A DNA stretch of 64,000 nucleotides from Dactylonectria macrodidyma (taxonomy: Eukaryota; Ascomycota; Sordariomycetes; Hypocreales; Nectriaceae), in contig JAGMUV010000014.1 in NCBI GenBank assembly GCA_020744425.1, positions 248,001 through 312,000 of the forward strand. Direction: 5' to 3'. The first letter of the stretch is position 1; every line of letters starts with the position of its first letter. The translations under genes were made by a program, and so were the position numbers. The notes under the pieces were generated by a model. The model made no database searches and was not told where the DNA came from. It saw nothing but the letters and a program-made list of their open reading frames with translations. This document shows, one piece after another, positions 11,310-23,916 of the stretch.

Positions 11310-11787
11310 GACGGGCAATCCGAATAATTCGCACGACAAGCTGGTCGAGTCGGAAGATGTTCGTCGTCGAAATGCTTCAGCCTTGGTACAAATTGCAGCC
11401 TTTTTCTTGGGAGCTCCCAGCTAGCATCAGCGACACCGAGCCCCCCGCCAGGCACCGTAGGCCACACGTGACTTGCCCCGCGGTTGGGAAAAATTGTCGG
11501 CGGAGGAAGATCGCTTCTCCGTCGCGCACACTTTGTGGAAAGTGGAAAGTGAAGAACACCAAATTTGTGCTGTACCAGGTCGGCTACCGCAACAACTCGA
11601 GCCTCCGTACGTCCCCGCGCACGCCTTTCTGCGGTCAACCCCTGCGTGTCCCGAAGGCCTCATCCTCCAGACCGAAGCCCTCCATACGCTTCGTTTTTGC
11701 ACGCCGAAACCCCAAGACCGCGCCATTCACCTGAAGAGAGAGCGGGGCAATTTTCTGCACCCCTCCACAACCACCAAATCGCCCATC
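11310..11787. promoter_or_regulatory. Shared divergent promoter of CCT2 and eIF3b
   Basis: These 478 bp separate two start codons that point away from each other. The region includes a CACGTG palindrome at 11465-11470 and CT-rich tracts. The plus-strand frame entering from about 11473 has no ATG before the eIF3b start in the same context, so it is read as leader. Co-regulation of chaperonin and initiation factor is inferred from the layout only. Confidence 0.55.
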
Positions 11788-14164
11788 ATGGCGCCCTCAT
11801 TCGACCACCTCCGCGAGGCCGATCTGGACGACGACGAGTTCAACGAGGATGATATTGATATCTCGGACCTGCGAGAGCGCTTCGAGGTTCAGCTAGAACA
11901 GGGCTATGACAGCTTTGTCGTCATCGACGGCCTGCCCGAGGTCACGGAGGAGCAGAAGCCCAAGCTGGTCAAGTTCTTGTTGAAGAAGCTCAACACTGTT
12001 GGAAAGACCAAGGAAGAGTTGATACACATGCCCATGGGTGACAACGGAAAGTCCCTTCGGTAAGTCGTACCCGGCTGTACTTTTGTTGCGCTTTGGTCGC
12101 AATGCCGCGTGCATTTCGCTGACTCTGGCGTGCCCCAGATTTGCATTCGTTGAGTACTCCTCTCCCGCTGAGGCCGCCGCAGCCACCCGCCAGTTGGACC
12201 AGGTTCCCCTCGACAAGAAGCACAATCTCCGCGTCAACAAGGTCACCGATATCGAGAGATTTGGACGAGAAGGTCGAGTCGACGAGACCTACCAACCACC
12301 TCACATTGACGAGTTCGTCGAGAAGGAGCATTTGCGATGGTTCCTCAGAGACCCCGCCGAGCGTGGCCGGGATCAGTTCGTTATGTACCGCGGCGACAAC
12401 GTTGGTGTTTATTGGAACAACGAGAAGGATCAGCCCGAGAACATTATCGACCGACAACACTGGACCGAGACTTTTGTCCAGTGGTCTCCCCTCGGCACCT
12501 ACCTGACCTCTGTCCACGCCCAGGGTGTCCAGCTTTGGGGCGGTGCCTCATGGTCTCGCCAAGCCCGATTCGCCCATCCCTTTGTTAACCTCATCGCCTT
12601 TTCTCCTAGCGAAAAGTACCTCATCACATGGTCTAACAGGCCAATCTCGATTCCCGAGGAGGGCCACCCCGCTCTCTCCGTCGACGACGATGGCAAGAAC
12701 TATGTTATCTGGGATGTCGCTACCTGCACCCCCTTGCGATCCTTTGCCAATCTCGAGCTCCCCAAGCCTGAGGAGGGCAAGCCTCCACCCAAGCTGCAGT
12801 GGCCCGCCTTCAAGTGGTCGGCTGATGAGAAGTATGTCGCCCGGTTGACCCAGGGCTCTTCCATCTCCGTCTATGAGCTGCCCCGCATGAACCTCCTCGA
12901 CAAGGTCTCGATCAAGATTGAGGGCGTCATGGACTTTGACTGGGCGCCCGCCACCCCTCGTCGCGAGGGCGTCAAGACCTACGAGCAGCTCTTCTGCTAC
13001 TGGACTCCTGAAATCGGCAGCAACCCCGCCAAGGTTGGGTTGATGAGCATCCCCTCAAAACAAGTCGTGAGATCTCTCAACCTCTTTAGCGTCAGCGACG
13101 CCAAGCTTCACTGGCAATCCGACGCCGCATACCTCTGTGTCAAAGTCGATCGTCACTCCAAGTCCAAGAAGTCACAAGCCACCACTCTGGAGATTTTCCG
13201 TGTCAAGGAGAAGGGTGTTCCCGTCGAGGTTGTCGACACCATCAAGGATACCGTCATCAACTTCGCCTGGGAGCCCAAGGGCGACCGATTTGCCATCATC
13301 ACCACTACCGAACCCGTCGGCGTTACTGCTGTCCCTCCCAAGACGTCAGTGTCTTTCTTCTGTCCTGAGAAGGCCAAGGGCCAGTTTGTCGGCAACTTTA
13401 AGCACCTCCGGACTCTGGACAAGAAGAACAGCAACGCCATTTACTGGTCTCCTCGAGGTCGGTTTGTAGTGATTGCCACTATTCACAACCAGCAGAGCTC
13501 TGACCTGGACTTCTTCGACCTTGACTTTGAGGGCGAGAAGCCCGAGGCCGAGAAGGACCTCACCGCTAACCTTCAGCTCATGAACACCGCTGATCACTAC
13601 GGTGTGACGGATGTTGAATGGGATCCCTCTGGTCGCTTCGTGGCCACTTGGGCTTCCGTGTGGAAGCACTCCGTAAGATCCACCCAATGACCCTCCAATG
13701 CAGTATATCGAGTACTAATACTTTGACAGATGGAGAACGGTTACCATATTTACGATTTCCGTGGCGAGGCTCTACGAGAGGAGCCTGTGGAAAAGTTCAA
13801 GCAGTTCTCCTGGCGCCCCCGGCCGCCCACCATGCTCTCCAAGGAGGAGCAAAAGAGCATCCGTAAGAACCTCCGAGAGTACAGCCGTATCTTTGAGCAA
13901 GAGGACGCCGACCGTGGTGCCTCTGCCGATTTGGCTGTTGTGGAAGCCCGCCGTACCCAACTCCAGGAGTGGTACTCGTGGCGCGACTCAGTCGTGGAGG
14001 ACGCGTTGGAGGAACGGGCGGCCCTTGGCCTTCCAGCCGATCCTCACGCCGCCCTTCTCGAGGCCAAGACGAAGTCGATCGAGGGAACTAGCTCAGAAGA
14101 GGACCGGGTTATTGAGGAGATCGTGGAGGATGTTCTTGAGGAGAGTGAGGAGGTTATCGCTTAG
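11788..14164 (+). CDS. PRT1: Eukaryotic translation initiation factor 3 subunit B (Prt1)
   Basis: Exons 11788-12059, 12139-13672 and 13730-14164 join in frame to 746 residues, as expected for fungal eIF3b. eIF3b is the scaffold subunit of eIF3 and helps recruit the 40S subunit and mRNA. The order is an acidic N-terminus ([15 protein letters not shown]), an RRM ([13 protein letters not shown] ... [12 protein letters not shown], about residues 40-125), a WD-like beta-propeller ([12 protein letters not shown] blades such as [45 protein letters not shown]), and the C-terminal helical eIF3a/i/g-binding region with RPRPPTML and the acidic tail. Intron 1 interrupts the RRM. The ATG has a good context and MAPSFD is typical. 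Confidence 0.97.
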
Positions 14165-14618
14165 ACGGCTTCCCTTTTCTTGCATTTGCAAGGAGTGATT
14201 CGCTTGTACTGGTAGAAAAAGGTCAGGGCGACGGGTCACATAATGAAATTCTTCTACATGTCAGGACGGGCATCGGTTCTAGTTTGGTTGAAAAGCAATC
14301 TTTTTCGCTCAACGATCTGTGGTCAATTCCCCATATACCTTGATGAATGAATCTCTTTGTCTTGTCTCGCCTCTATCGAGAGTGTCTCGCGCCATGTATT
14401 AGCATCAGTGCCACATCGAATGGAACGAAAACGGGCAGTTAGTATTCAAAAGACCCACGCGAGTGACAAACTCTCTTTCTATTCCTGCGCCAAAGCACTC
14501 TGATGTGAAATCACCGCCTAATCCTTTAACTCAATCCATAAAATTACATTCCACAGCGGTAGAACTCCATGATATACCCATACAACTCAAAAGCACATTC
14601 TGGTTAACGAGGTCCTGC
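14165..14618. other. Convergent 3' intergenic region
   Basis: It separates the 3' ends of eIF3b and the rhodopsin-like gene. I see only AT-leaning 3'-flank sequence, presumably with both polyadenylation sites. Confidence 0.5.
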
Positions 14619-16014
14619 CTATAAACTCTCTTGTTTTGTTGTTGGGTGGGTCTTGAAATCGGTCGAGTCTCGCGACATGGCACCACTGGCGTTCGAGTAC
14701 GTCTGGCTCACATCCATTGTTCGAATGATTCCGTTGTACGTCATGATCTCCTCCTCGGATCCGGTTGGCGACTCGCTTCGAATCTCAGTGTGGTGGCGTG
14801 CGCTCCGCACGTCCTTGGGTCCGATGACATCGGCTGTGCGAGGCGTTGTGCGAGAATTCGTCCCATAGTACGGGTTTCCGTTCGTGTTGTACTTGCCCTT
14901 GGCCGTGCTTGCAAAGATTTGAGGGAACCAGTTGCGGACGAGGTATCGCAGAGCAAGGACGGACGCGGAGATGATGGCGAGGTTAACTTCGATGGTCGAG
15001 TAGACAATGGTGATGGAGTAATGAAAGTCGTTGGCGCCGCCCGGTGCGTAGTAGATCTTCATGATTTCGACAAGTCGGACTATTGATACGGCAGGGACTC
15101 TGGAATTATATCTAGTCAGTGATCAGGAAGATAGGCGACGGTGGTGGAATAGTGACTGACATCAAGCCAACCATGAAAACGCCAATAAGGGTCACTTTTG
15201 TCCCAGCGGGCATTTTTAGGCCGAGAAAGATCCAAAAGGGGATGCGCAACACGAGGAAGTCGGTCAACAGGACGAGAAAACTAGCAATGACATGAAATTC
15301 CTTTTCGATACACACTGCGTCCGTCCTGGCCTCCATATTCCAGTTTGCCTCGATGGGAATACACTGAAACAGGGCGACGAAGAAGACTGCAACGGCATGC
15401 GCGGCGTTGAAGGCATTCAGGGCGTGGATGCTCCACCGAACTTTCTGCGTCTGTCCACCGAGGTGGAAGAGAAACACCAAGACTGAGGCTTTGACTAGGG
15501 CTAAGATGGGATTATAGACCATCTGGGCGAAGAAGAACCACCAGAAGGCTGCGGTTGGGTTGTAGTCTTCCGGGACGTCTTTATCGTGGAAGCCGACATA
15601 GGACAACCTCTCATCTAAGAAATATCAGTATAAGAGGTGTCGTTGATTGTATGTTGATCGAACATACACATGAAAGTCGGTCCCATCATTAGCAATGCCA
15701 ATGTCTAAACACGATATTAGAATGACCAGTCGAATTGGTATCGATCTCGCACGTACCGTTGCAAGCCCACAGAGGTAATCATCTGCAATGAAGGATAATC
15801 AGTCCCTTGGAACCCATGACTTCTTCGTCGCTCTTGACTTACCGATTCCCCACTGATGTGTCTGGATTCTTCCATATCCGCGCAAGAGGAAGACGACCAA
15901 CGACAGGAGGGGGAACAGGAACGTCAAAACCACCACGGTCAGTTGCCGAGACGTGGACGGCAGCTTACCCACATCTCCATGAGGAGGTATACGAGGCAGC
16001 AGAATCGATTCCAT
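14619..16014 (-). CDS. Fungal rhodopsin-like seven-transmembrane protein
   Basis: Five exons (16014-15843, 15782-15757, 15704-15668, 15614-15161, 15099-14619) join in frame to 389 residues. Two middle exons are only 26 and 37 bp, but phase and protein pattern support them: DDYLCGLATLALLMMGPTF then MYERLSYVGFHDKD. This matches the fungal rhodopsin-like integral membrane family (related to Pth11-type proteins), with an early hydrophobic helix, the DDY motif after helix 2, several later helices and a long polar cytoplasmic tail (TNSRTTPRTADVIGP). Members are mostly uncharacterised; some act as surface sensors. No CFEM domain precedes the helices. It is convergent with eIF3b. Confidence 0.85.
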
Positions 16015-18647
16015 TGAGCAAGGGTCGCCACAAGCAAACTCACCAGATTATCGAGGAAGGATGACCCTGTGAGGGAGCAAGTCGGAGTTGGAGGTGCAGA
16101 ACTGCACGATTGTTGGAGGAACCAACTCTCAGCTCGCAGTAGGAGCCGCCATCAAGGTCCAAACAACAATTACTCGAACGAAAATTGAGACAATCTAGTC
16201 CTTCAACATTTGTAACAGCTGGCTCTACTGGCTCCGTCGCACCTACAGTAGGGCACAGAGAGCGGCCCCCACCGCATCAGCCCGATCGAGCCCTACGCAA
16301 GGGTTTTCTTTTGGGTAGACTGGATGAACTGCTTTCTCCAAGCACGAGAGCAGCGAGAATCCTTGACAGGGCGGTATCTCGTGCCAGATGGCCCCTATCC
16401 CTGAAAGCACCAAGCAAGGGTTGGGCAAACAAGAGAACTACGATGAATGGATGACAACGAGCGGCGAAGAGGAGAAACCCTTTCCGCGTCCTTGGTCGGC
16501 TACGTTGTTATGCAGTGATCGGCCTCTGTCCGTCGCACTAAATAAAGTGTTGGCCGGAGGTTGCTGTCCATGCATGAAGGCATCGGGGACCCGAAGCACT
16601 TGGACTGTCGAATCTGGTCCAGCCTTCTGATCCCATTACCACGTGGAAATATTTGTCAAAAAACGCCTGTTCTGGGCGTTATTGCTTCTTCCCGATCAAT
16701 ATTACACGTCACACGGACGCAAAGAGGTCTCGATCTGGGCCTTCTGGAAGGCGATGGCATGCATACAGCCACACACTCACTCACTCACTCTTGGGCGTGG
16801 GCAAGGCAACCAGGTACTAGTTGGGACCCCTTTCATTTATTCCACAAATAAGCTGGGGCTATCCAGATGAGAACCGAAGGGTTGGTTTCCGCTGAATCCT
16901 TCTCGTGTCGAAACTGGGGTAGGTCGAGGAGAATATGCCGCACTCTATGTATAAGCCGCGAATACCGCGCGGGGGATGGGACGACTACCGGTACTACGGA
17001 GGCTGAAAAATCAGCAGCCTTGACCGGTGAACAAGGGACGAAGACTCAAAGACAGCCGCTCACTATCCATGTAAGCGCAACGCCTCGTCGTCATATTCTT
17101 AGCTCCGCGTATGAATGTCCCGAAGCTGAATGCCTATGCTGTCTCAAGCTTGTCGCTTTGTGGAAGGCCAAGGCGTCAGCCGTCGGTACCTACATAATTA
17201 GACATACTGCAGAATTCCCATCCTGATCATGACTTGCTCGCTTCACTGAAGCCCAGGCCACCACAGGGATGTGGTATGTGCGAATAAAGTATGGAGATCC
17301 ATGACATGGCCCCGTCACGCTACACTAAAGACAGTACTAGGCACGACGGCTCCGGTATCAACCCCTGATAGAGTTGCGCTATCAGGGCCACTGCCGGGCC
17401 CTGATGCTCCATTGCTCAACACAAGGGCTGACATGGTTGAACTAACTTTACATCGACGACCAACAACTACGACCCTAGAACCCATCCTATGACTGTACGT
17501 GCAGGACAATTTATATTAACCTCCCCCTGTTGCTACTAGGAACCAGGCAGCGGAAAAGCTTTCCATGGTGGCAATGCTACTTCGTATCTTCCGGCTGTTG
17601 ATCCTTTCCATTTGGTGAAAGTCCCGGTATTAGGTGGCAAGTCTAAACTCAGGTCCATGCCGTGCTAACTAACATAAGCTCTCGCCTTGATGCGGATTCT
17701 ATGTTTAATTCATAAACAGAACTGTTTCAACGTCTTCAACATGTCCGCGTTTGGTTTTAAAACGATGCTCTAAGTTATGGCTTTCCCTCTTCGTGGCTAC
17801 GCCTCTCTTTCTCAAGACTCTCGATCTCGTCTATCTCGATTATCATCTGCACCAGTCTTCGGGCCCTGCTCCGCGTTGCGGATGGCTGGGCAGCTGAAAC
17901 GATCCGGCCCCTTCCCGTTGGCTCGCTTTCGCTTCCTGCACAAGCAGTGACATAATGTTGCCAGCGCCTGTTGATCACTTACAAGGCCCATGCTGCTCTG
18001 TGCGTAATGTGCAGTGTGCCTGACAGAGAAACACTCATCAGACTCCCTCCCTAACCTTGATACCATGCCCTCTACCTTCATCAGGCCATGTTTTAAACTA
18101 GCTCTCTAAGCACCCTCGCTGCTGCATCGGCGCTGGTCGAAGGCGGATGGTTCATCGACTTCATGCCTTGTCCGCCATCGCATGATTCGCAGCATCCCAA
18201 GGAAATGCCATGGATGGCATCCCGTCGTCCCCGGAAAATCCGCCGGTGATGCCGATCTTTGCCCAGCACGGCCAGCTGCTCCTCGTGCCGTGATCCATCT
18301 GGTCAGCGGCCCTCTCGGCTAAGCATTGTTCAGGGAACTGCTGAGAGGGTAGATTACTCGATGCAACTGAAAAGCATGGAACCCGCCGTAGAAGCCGGGG
18401 CCGCCAGGCAGTCCTGCTCTTGACATGGCATGGATACCGCATCGAGTTGCTTGGCCTTGTCAGGCGTAGGACCAACAGCCCGTCCGCTGGCACCTAGTCA
18501 TCTTCCAGGAAATGGGGGATCCGGGGATTTGGGCCCACGCCGTTGAGATGCAATACGCGAGATAAAATAGCAATCGTTGCCAGTCCAAGCCTCCTGAAGC
18601 CTCTTTTTCGTCCCCATCCACACTCCTTGATCGGCAAGCTCGTCGCA
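16015..18647. other. Gene-poor 2.6-kb region
   Basis: Only short unconvincing open frames occur on either strand. There are no recognisable motifs and no splice-linked frames. It contains the promoters of the two divergent flanking genes (rhodopsin-like on minus, FAD oxidase on plus). Short CACTCACTCACTC-type repeats occur near 16773-16795. Confidence 0.5.
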
Positions 18648-20901
18648 ATGGCTATTCTTGCTCGAGCCGTCGTCCTAGCGTCCTGTCTCGGCAGCCTCGT
18701 CAATGCCCAAACAATCAACATCAATGGTCGCATTGTCGGTACGTCCTCCGTCTAGTGTTTCAGCTCCTCCTCCCGCATACTTCATTAGCTTTGAATCCCT
18801 GCTCTAACTGCGTATTCCAGTTGCCAATGAGGAGAACGTTGCTGCTGCTTCGGAAGCCTCTGGTGATAACTTTGAGCTCACGGACGCGGTCCTGTCAAAC
18901 CTCACTGACCTCCAACTGACCGACATCGATCTCTTCAAGTTCGGTGAGGATGGCGAGTCAGCCTATAAGCGAGGTATGGGATTCGCTTCCTGCAAAACTA
19001 TGCCGAGAGATGCCCTCTGGCCCGGCAAGGTGGTATGGAAGGTCTTCAACTTGCTGACCGGAGGTGCTCTCATCAAAACGGTCCCCTTTGGAGCTGTCTG
19101 CTACGAGGGCGAGCACTATGACGCCGAGGCGTGCAGCAACATCCTAGATAATTGGACCAGCTCCGATACTCAGTTCGTAGCCTCTTTCCACCAATACTCA
19201 GATGTCATTGTCTTTGACACTAACATATATACCTAGCGATGAGGATCCCACCGCCAACATGTATCCGCTCTTCGAGGGCAATGCCTGTCTCCCTCAGGAT
19301 GCCGGAAAGGACGGCGCCAGCTGCCAGCTCGGCGGCCTCCCCGTCTACTCGGTCAATGCCACCAGCGTCTCCCAAGTTCAGCTCGCCGTCAACTTTGCGC
19401 GGAGCCTCAACTTGCGCCTCGTCATCCGCAACACTGGCCACGACTTCCTCGGAAAGTCCACCGGCGCCGGTGCCCTGAACATCTGGACACATAACCTCAA
19501 GAAGCTGGAGTTCCTCCAGGACTACCAGTCGTCGGGCGAGTACAAGGGGCCTGCGTTCAAGATTGGCGCTGGTATCCAGGTGTTTGAGCTGTATGAGGCC
19601 GCAAACAAGCACGGATACACTGCTGTTGGTGGCGAGTGTAGAGTAGGTTGACGATATCTGGCAGTTGATCAATGTCCTTGTGGCTTACCATTCATATTAG
19701 ACTGTTGGTGTTGCCGGTGGCTACAGTGCAATGGGTGGCCACTCTCCAATGTCCCCCATTGCTGGGTTGGGATCTGACCAGGTCCTAAGTCTTGAGATTG
19801 TCACCCCCGATGGTCGCCTCGTCATTGCCGATGAGAAGCACAACTCGGAGCTGTTCTGGGCTGTCCGTGGTGGCGGTGGTGGTAAGTCGTCATGTAAATC
19901 GGTTCTTCCGCTTATCATTGCTAACTGAACTAGCTGCGTTCGGTGTTGTCATCTCCCTGACCGTCCGTGTCTGGCCCAAGATGACCTTCTCGGGTGTGAC
20001 CTGGAGCCTGGCTACTGCCGAGGCCAACGTCTCCAAAGAGGTCTTCTGGAAGGGCATGCGTACCTACTGGGCCAAGTTCCCCGAGTATAACGACAACAAC
20101 ACGTATGGCTACTCGGTCCTCTTCAACGGCAGCAATGACACGTACTCATGGTCGATGATGCCATGGCTCGTTCCGGGCATGGAGCTGTCCGAGTTCAAGT
20201 CCATGGTGAGCCCTCTTCTCGAGGAGTGGGAGTCCATAGGCTTCAACATTGAGCCAGAGTTCTTCACTCACGACAACTTCTACGACACGTGGAAGAACCA
20301 CTTCCCTACGGAGTCGGTTGGTACGTCCAGTGTACGAACCGGGTCGCGTCTGATTCCTCGCAAGAACTGGGAAGACGCCGATCTTCAAGAGCAAACGTTT
20401 GATGCGGTCCAGAGCATCGTCGAGGATGGCTCTGTGCTGATCTCGTACAACATCAACGGCGCGGCTCCCTCCGGCGTCGCACCGAGCGCTCTCAACCCGG
20501 CCTGGCGTGAGGTATCCATGTTCGCCATCATAGGCGCGGGCTGGGACGTGGCCAGCAGCAGCCCCAACGACATCCTCGCCATCAACAAGAAGATCACCGA
20601 CGACTGGATGCAGCGCCTACGCGACGTGACGCCAGGCTCGGGCGGCTACGGTAACGAGGGCGACGTCATGGAGCCCGACTTTGGCCAGGCCTTCTACGGT
20701 GCCGACAACTACAAGCGCCTCTACACCCTCAAGAAGAAAATTGACCCCTGGGGCGTCTTCTACGCTCCTACCGCCGTGGGCAGCGAAGACTGGGAGATAA
20801 TTCAGGTTGCCGGCCTCTTGGATGGCTTGCTCTACAGCGACTTGCTCGAGACGCTGGGCAGCTGGCTCACTCTCCAGACCGGTCGTCTGTGCCGCAAGTA
20901 G
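18648..20901 (+). CDS. Secreted FAD-linked oxidoreductase, berberine-bridge type
   Basis: Exons 18648-18738, 18821-19172, 19237-19642, 19701-19881 and 19934-20901 join in frame to 665 residues. A signal peptide ([20 protein letters not shown]) is followed by a family-specific N-terminal segment, then the FAD-binding PCMH domain. RNTGHDF holds the histidine and GGECRTVGVAGG the cysteine that in berberine-bridge enzymes both bond to FAD, so a bicovalent flavin is likely. The glycine-rich [14 protein letters not shown] and the C-terminal [18 protein letters not shown] (BBE domain) fit the family. Several N-x-S/T sites suggest glycosylation. Relatives oxidise alcohols, sugars or secondary metabolites; the substrate cannot be read here. 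The second donor is GTTCGT, weaker than the others, but it restores the frame into [14 protein letters not shown]. Confidence 0.92.
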
Positions 20902-23815
20902 AAATTCAGTTCTTTGAGGCATATTTGTATAAAGCGCATGTTGTCGATGTACATAGCTGCGTATTAATTGACTGTGTATGCTCTTGCTGCACGATTTTTG
21001 TCCACTATCCCCCGTGATTACTCAACGGAATGTTCAGTACACATTCCATATCAGGCTATTTTGCAGCGCAGAACCCGGCTGGCCCACCGGAATCAAGTTC
21101 ATTCTTCCGGATGGCATAACTATTTTATTTGCACATTACCTGCCACCACAAATTTGATTCGGGGCTTGGATTGGCGTCCTGGAAGAATTCACCCCAGCCA
21201 TCGTACGCAACCCTGTCAAAACCCAGACGGCATATTGTCCAACGGGATATTCTCATAGGGCATGACGTACACCAATTTATGGACATTTAGGACGCTGAGG
21301 AGCATCAGTAAGAACAATGTACCTCGACTGTGAGGACGCGTGTTCTCTATATGGCTTCTTGGGACTCGGATGTTTGGTGGTGCGGGGTTGAGGTTGAGGT
21401 TGATGTTGACACGTTGCACAGTACCTAGGTAGTGACAAGCGGATGAGAGAAACTCGCGTACCTGACTTCCGTTGACACGCATGCAGTGTGACATCTGCAC
21501 TATCAAAGCATATCTAAAATGAGGCCCATCCAACTTAGGGTTTGCAGTGTAAACTTGAACGGCCGGACGAGCATCGGCACGACCAAGGGACACTTGGCCT
21601 CAATATTCGGTGCTAAATGTATACCAATAACTACCCACCTGTTTAGATGGTAGAAATTAGTAGCTGAGAAAAACCCGAGTAATACACGCCGACGCTGTTC
21701 TTGCGAGTTGTAAACATTTCCTCACTGTATATGACCCCCATGTTTTAATACGTGGTGGTTATCTAAGCGTTTATACTCCCCCGAAGTGTAATTAAGCAGT
21801 GTTGGCAAAACTTTCACTAACCGTGTTGTCTACATTTTCTGAGACGATAAATTATCAAAACATATTAGGGGAGGACATGATTTCTTGAGTCTTCATCCAA
21901 AGGTCGTCACCTTGTTGGCTTGATAATAACAATGCAGGCTTGCCATGGGTGGCGAATATTTGTTCTTGGGAGTGCTACCCTACAGCGATGGAGCCTCGTC
22001 TCGAGCCAGTTAGCCGTTGGAAAGGAGGGGACGGGAAGTAAAGGGAAGGGCCACGCACGGGCCACCCGGACTTGACAGGTACCATCCCGGCCAAGCGAAC
22101 CCACAAAACGCGAGAGTTTGAAGCTGGAATTCGGGAGCTTCCTCTCTGGCCTGTTTCTGCTAGCACCGTGTGAGCTGGCTGATATACCGAAAGGCCAGGA
22201 TCAAGTGGCAAATTGCACAGAGTATCTTAGCGAAATACAGCAACCATGGAACCGAAAAATGAAACATAAGGGCATTACAGCATCTCTCCGTTTTCGCACG
22301 GCGTAGGGAGAAATCGTGCGGGCTGGTTGGGGCGGTTCGGTACGTAGTTTGTGAAACCTCTGGCGTGGTCTAGCACAGTGGCTCTACTGGGGAGGTGCCC
22401 GCGACCAACCAGCGACTTGTGTGCAGAGACATGCATGGCGCAGGGCAGAAAACAAAGCAATGTTGACCGTCCGCTTTGCCCTCGTTCTGGAGACCGATCT
22501 CACCAACATCTCAGCATCTCACACGCAGTGTGACGTGCTTGCATGCTTACTTCGCGTTGCATGAGCGAGCGAGCCGAGTCAGATTAACACTCTACGCACA
22601 GTGCGAAGCACGAGCACCCGAGCGAGACAAGGACGACGCGAATCAATCGCGGAGGAGGGCCCACAGGTTTGGTTTCAGGCTCTCCCAGGCCCGTTCTGAC
22701 GTACTCCGGGAGTTATGCTTTTGGCTGAATCGAATGTTGAGCAACTTTGGATAATAAGCCGAGACGTGTAGGCCATCGTCACAGACAGACAGTGCGAACG
22801 CTGGGATCTCCACACAGTGCACGCCAGCTGTAAGCCCCGTCAGCGGTCCATCGGTCGAGACGGGACAACCCTCGTCGGCTGTCTCTCCCTTCCCTCCTTT
22901 CCTTTTCCACCGAGTCCGTGCGACTTCCACGGGGTGGCGCTCGCGGGCACCCACACGTGTCTACCCACCAAAAGTCCCCCTCAACAATCGGAGCGCGTTG
23001 CTTCAAGTCGCGCGTTATCGCATGCTTCAGCTTCAGACGGTCCCAGCGACGATACGTTTGGTGAGTGAGAGATGGAGAAATGCCACGCAGAAATAGAACG
23101 GCTTGTTGGATGTTTAGTGTTGCGGTGGAATTGGGAATGCAACCGCGCGTTAGGGCTACGGATCAACTTCCAGATGAGGATCCTGTTAACGTGATTTGGG
23201 GGAGTGACGTGTGTGGATGGAGGATGGTAAATGGCGTTCGAAGTGTTTCGTACCCCGTACCCAGTGCGCCCGGCCCGTGCGGCCACTGCAGTTATAGTGG
23301 TACTTACGTTAGGTACCTCGCCAGTGGACGCAGTGGTGGTGCCAAAGAGGTGCCTAGTGGTCCAGTGGTCGGGTATCTAGCCAGTGCCCAGTTTGTCGTG
23401 TCAGCACAGGTCACCTTAAACGTTGGCGGTGGCAGGGCAGGGCATGGCAGTACATAGTAGAAACCTGCCTCCCTGCCATCGCTTCCATATTTCCTTAACT
23501 TCCCTCCCACTTCGTATCGTCTACGTCTCGTCTCCATCGAATATTCGTCTTCCTCCTCATCGCGTCAAGAATCGATCTTTCACCACACCGAGACCTATCA
23601 TTATCATCATCACCACCATCCTCGGCATCGCCATCTCACCGGTCGCCGACCTCGCTGCACTTACCTACCGCCCCCGACGCCTTCCACCCGCCGCACCCCA
23701 CATCCACTCCGACCTCCGCAGTATCCGTTTTTATCCCCCTTGGCTTCCAGCTCGTGGTGTGACTTCATACTGCATTCGATACCTCTCGCTCTCGACCTTG
23801 CTACCGCCCTCTGGC
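20902..23815. other. Gene-poor region and long IRE1 upstream region
   Basis: No supported gene. A GTTGAGGTTGAGGTTGATGTTG simple repeat lies near 21386-21408. AT-rich stretches lie around 21600-21900. CAGTGG/CAGTGC words recur between 23320 and 23395 with no clear period. From about 23470 the plus strand is pyrimidine-rich, typical of a fungal core promoter and leader for IRE1. Confidence 0.5.
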
Positions 23816-23854
23816 ATGGCCACTATTGACGACGGCCAACGTCCTATATCCTAA
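23816..23854 (+). promoter_or_regulatory. Upstream ORF in the IRE1 leader (12 codons)
   Basis: ATG with G at -3 and G at +4 opens MATIDDGQRPIS and stops at TAA 23852-23854, 62 bp before the IRE1 ATG. In such a context ribosomes would be expected to initiate, so the uORF could lower IRE1 translation and relieve that under stress. Whether the transcript begins upstream of it is not shown by the sequence. Confidence 0.5.
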
Positions 23855-23916
23855 ACGATTCAGCTCTGGTGGCTGCGGGTTCTATGTAATCGACCTAACC
23901 TGCAACCTCCAACGAC

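Noticed and set aside
18494..18733. Minus-strand frames antisense to the FAD oxidase start
   Set aside because: They are shadows of the signal-peptide exon and have no features of their own.
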